Assembly (NCBI RefSeq): GCF_006636215.1
Contig: NZ_VIFM01000005.1
Coordinates: forward strand, 62,001 to 126,000
Reading direction: 5' to 3'
Origin: Myxococcus llanfairpwllgwyngyllgogerychwyrndrobwllllantysiliogogogochensis
Lineage (GTDB): Bacteria > Myxococcota > Myxococcia > Myxococcales > Myxococcaceae
DNA: 64,000 bases
Positions within the stretch are counted from its first letter, which is position 1, and each line of letters opens with the position of its first letter. Under the pieces are notes generated by a model. That model saw only the letters and a list, made by a program, of their open reading frames with translations, searched no databases and was not told the DNA's origin. Positions 63,781-64,000 of this stretch are shown here, piece by piece. Made by a program: the position numbers and the translations under genes.

Positions 63781-63782
63781 GA

Positions 63783-63809
63783 GGGATTCCCGCGCCGTCG
63801 TGGAATCCC
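63783..63809. terminator. Hairpin after the GST gene
   Basis: Stem gggattcc (63783-63790) pairs with ggaatccc (63802-63809), with an 11-nt loop, directly after the GST stop. No T tract follows. The remaining sequence to 64000 shows no convincing gene. Confidence 0.5.
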
Positions 63810-64000
63810 ACGACACCGTGGCGCTGCGAGTGTCACACGCCTCTCACGCCGCGCCCTGGCGAGGTGGGTCGGCTTGACTCGCGTGGGGCGAGCGTTTATC
63901 CCTAGCGGCGATGACGTCCCTTCTCGCCATGCGTCGAATGTCGATGACAGGTGGGCTCCCGCCCGCCCGTGTCGGCTGACGTCCATCCGACCCTGGCGAG

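Noticed and set aside
1-64000. tRNA, rRNA or insertion sequence
   Set aside because: No cloverleaf, rRNA core sequence or transposase was recognised by eye. A computed scan could still find a short RNA.

Overview
This 64 kb window is a GC-rich (roughly 70% by eye), gene-dense stretch that looks like the core chromosome of a myxobacterium of the Myxococcus / Corallococcus / Pyxidicoccus group. The evidence is gene style rather than a marker gene. It has a Ser/Thr kinase fused to an AAA/TPR sensor, a sigma-54 activator with XylR-N/V4R input, an RpoH-like sigma factor with a long N-terminal tail, many Tat or lipoprotein exported proteins of unknown role, and codon use strongly biased to G/C in position three. 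No rRNA, tRNA, CRISPR array, transposase or integrase was seen, so nothing marks a classical genomic island.

Layout. 1-4 kb: acetate scavenging (acetyl-CoA synthetase cut by the window edge, DUF485 protein, ActP). 4-5.6 kb: an ECF sigma factor divergent from a split YeeE/YedE sulfur transporter. 5.8-9.8 kb: a solitary N6-adenine methyltransferase, exported Cu/Zn superoxide dismutase and an exported serine hydrolase. 9.8-14 kb: a VWA-like/DUF4159 envelope pair and two small membrane proteins. 14-17.7 kb: a membrane-anchored two-repeat protein, a solitary ketosynthase-like enzyme and a lipoprotein. 17.8-22 kb: RpoH-like sigma factor, a DEAD-box helicase with three tandem C-terminal RNA-binding modules, and an XRE regulator with a Cys/His tail. 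22-26 kb: glutamate dehydrogenase, threonine dehydratase and a secreted gluzincin-type metalloprotein. 26.3-32.5 kb: one 2056-residue protein with a Tyr-rich prion-like N-terminus and about 26 copies of a 30-residue Glu-Trp repeat. 32.6-40 kb: YceI, a Tat-type extradiol dioxygenase, a sigma-54 activator, a rhomboid-like membrane protein, small proteins, thiolase and a DsbA-family isomerase. 40.2-45 kb: a 69/70-bp tandem repeat at the 3' end of a large kinase gene, and a CheY-like protein. 45-50 kb: a tightly overlapping urate-degradation operon. 50-52.6 kb: proline catabolism (PruA) and an aldose epimerase. 52.7-57.5 kb: a LysR regulator divergent from an acyl-CoA dehydrogenase / APH-like kinase / phosphatase / SDR operon, the last gene frameshifted. 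57.6-59.3 kb: dienelactone hydrolase and an AraC regulator. 59.5-62.1 kb: an unrecognised three-gene cassette. 62.1-63.8 kb: AraC-MGMT DNA repair protein and a glutathione transferase.

The genes mostly form short metabolic units. Acetate is taken up by ActP and activated by Acs. Urate is probably oxidised by a flavoenzyme rather than a classical uricase, then processed by HIU hydrolase, OHCU decarboxylase, allantoinase and allantoicase to ureidoglycolate and urea. Proline, glutamate and threonine catabolism feed the central pathways, as expected of an amino-acid-eating predator.

The best candidates for undescribed biology are the giant Glu-Trp repeat protein and the three-gene cassette at 59.5-62.1 kb, which combines a short helical protein, a protein with peptidoglycan-binding-like repeats and a hydrophobic C-terminus, and a small HEXXGH protein. 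All functional statements come from reading motifs and context. No database search was run.
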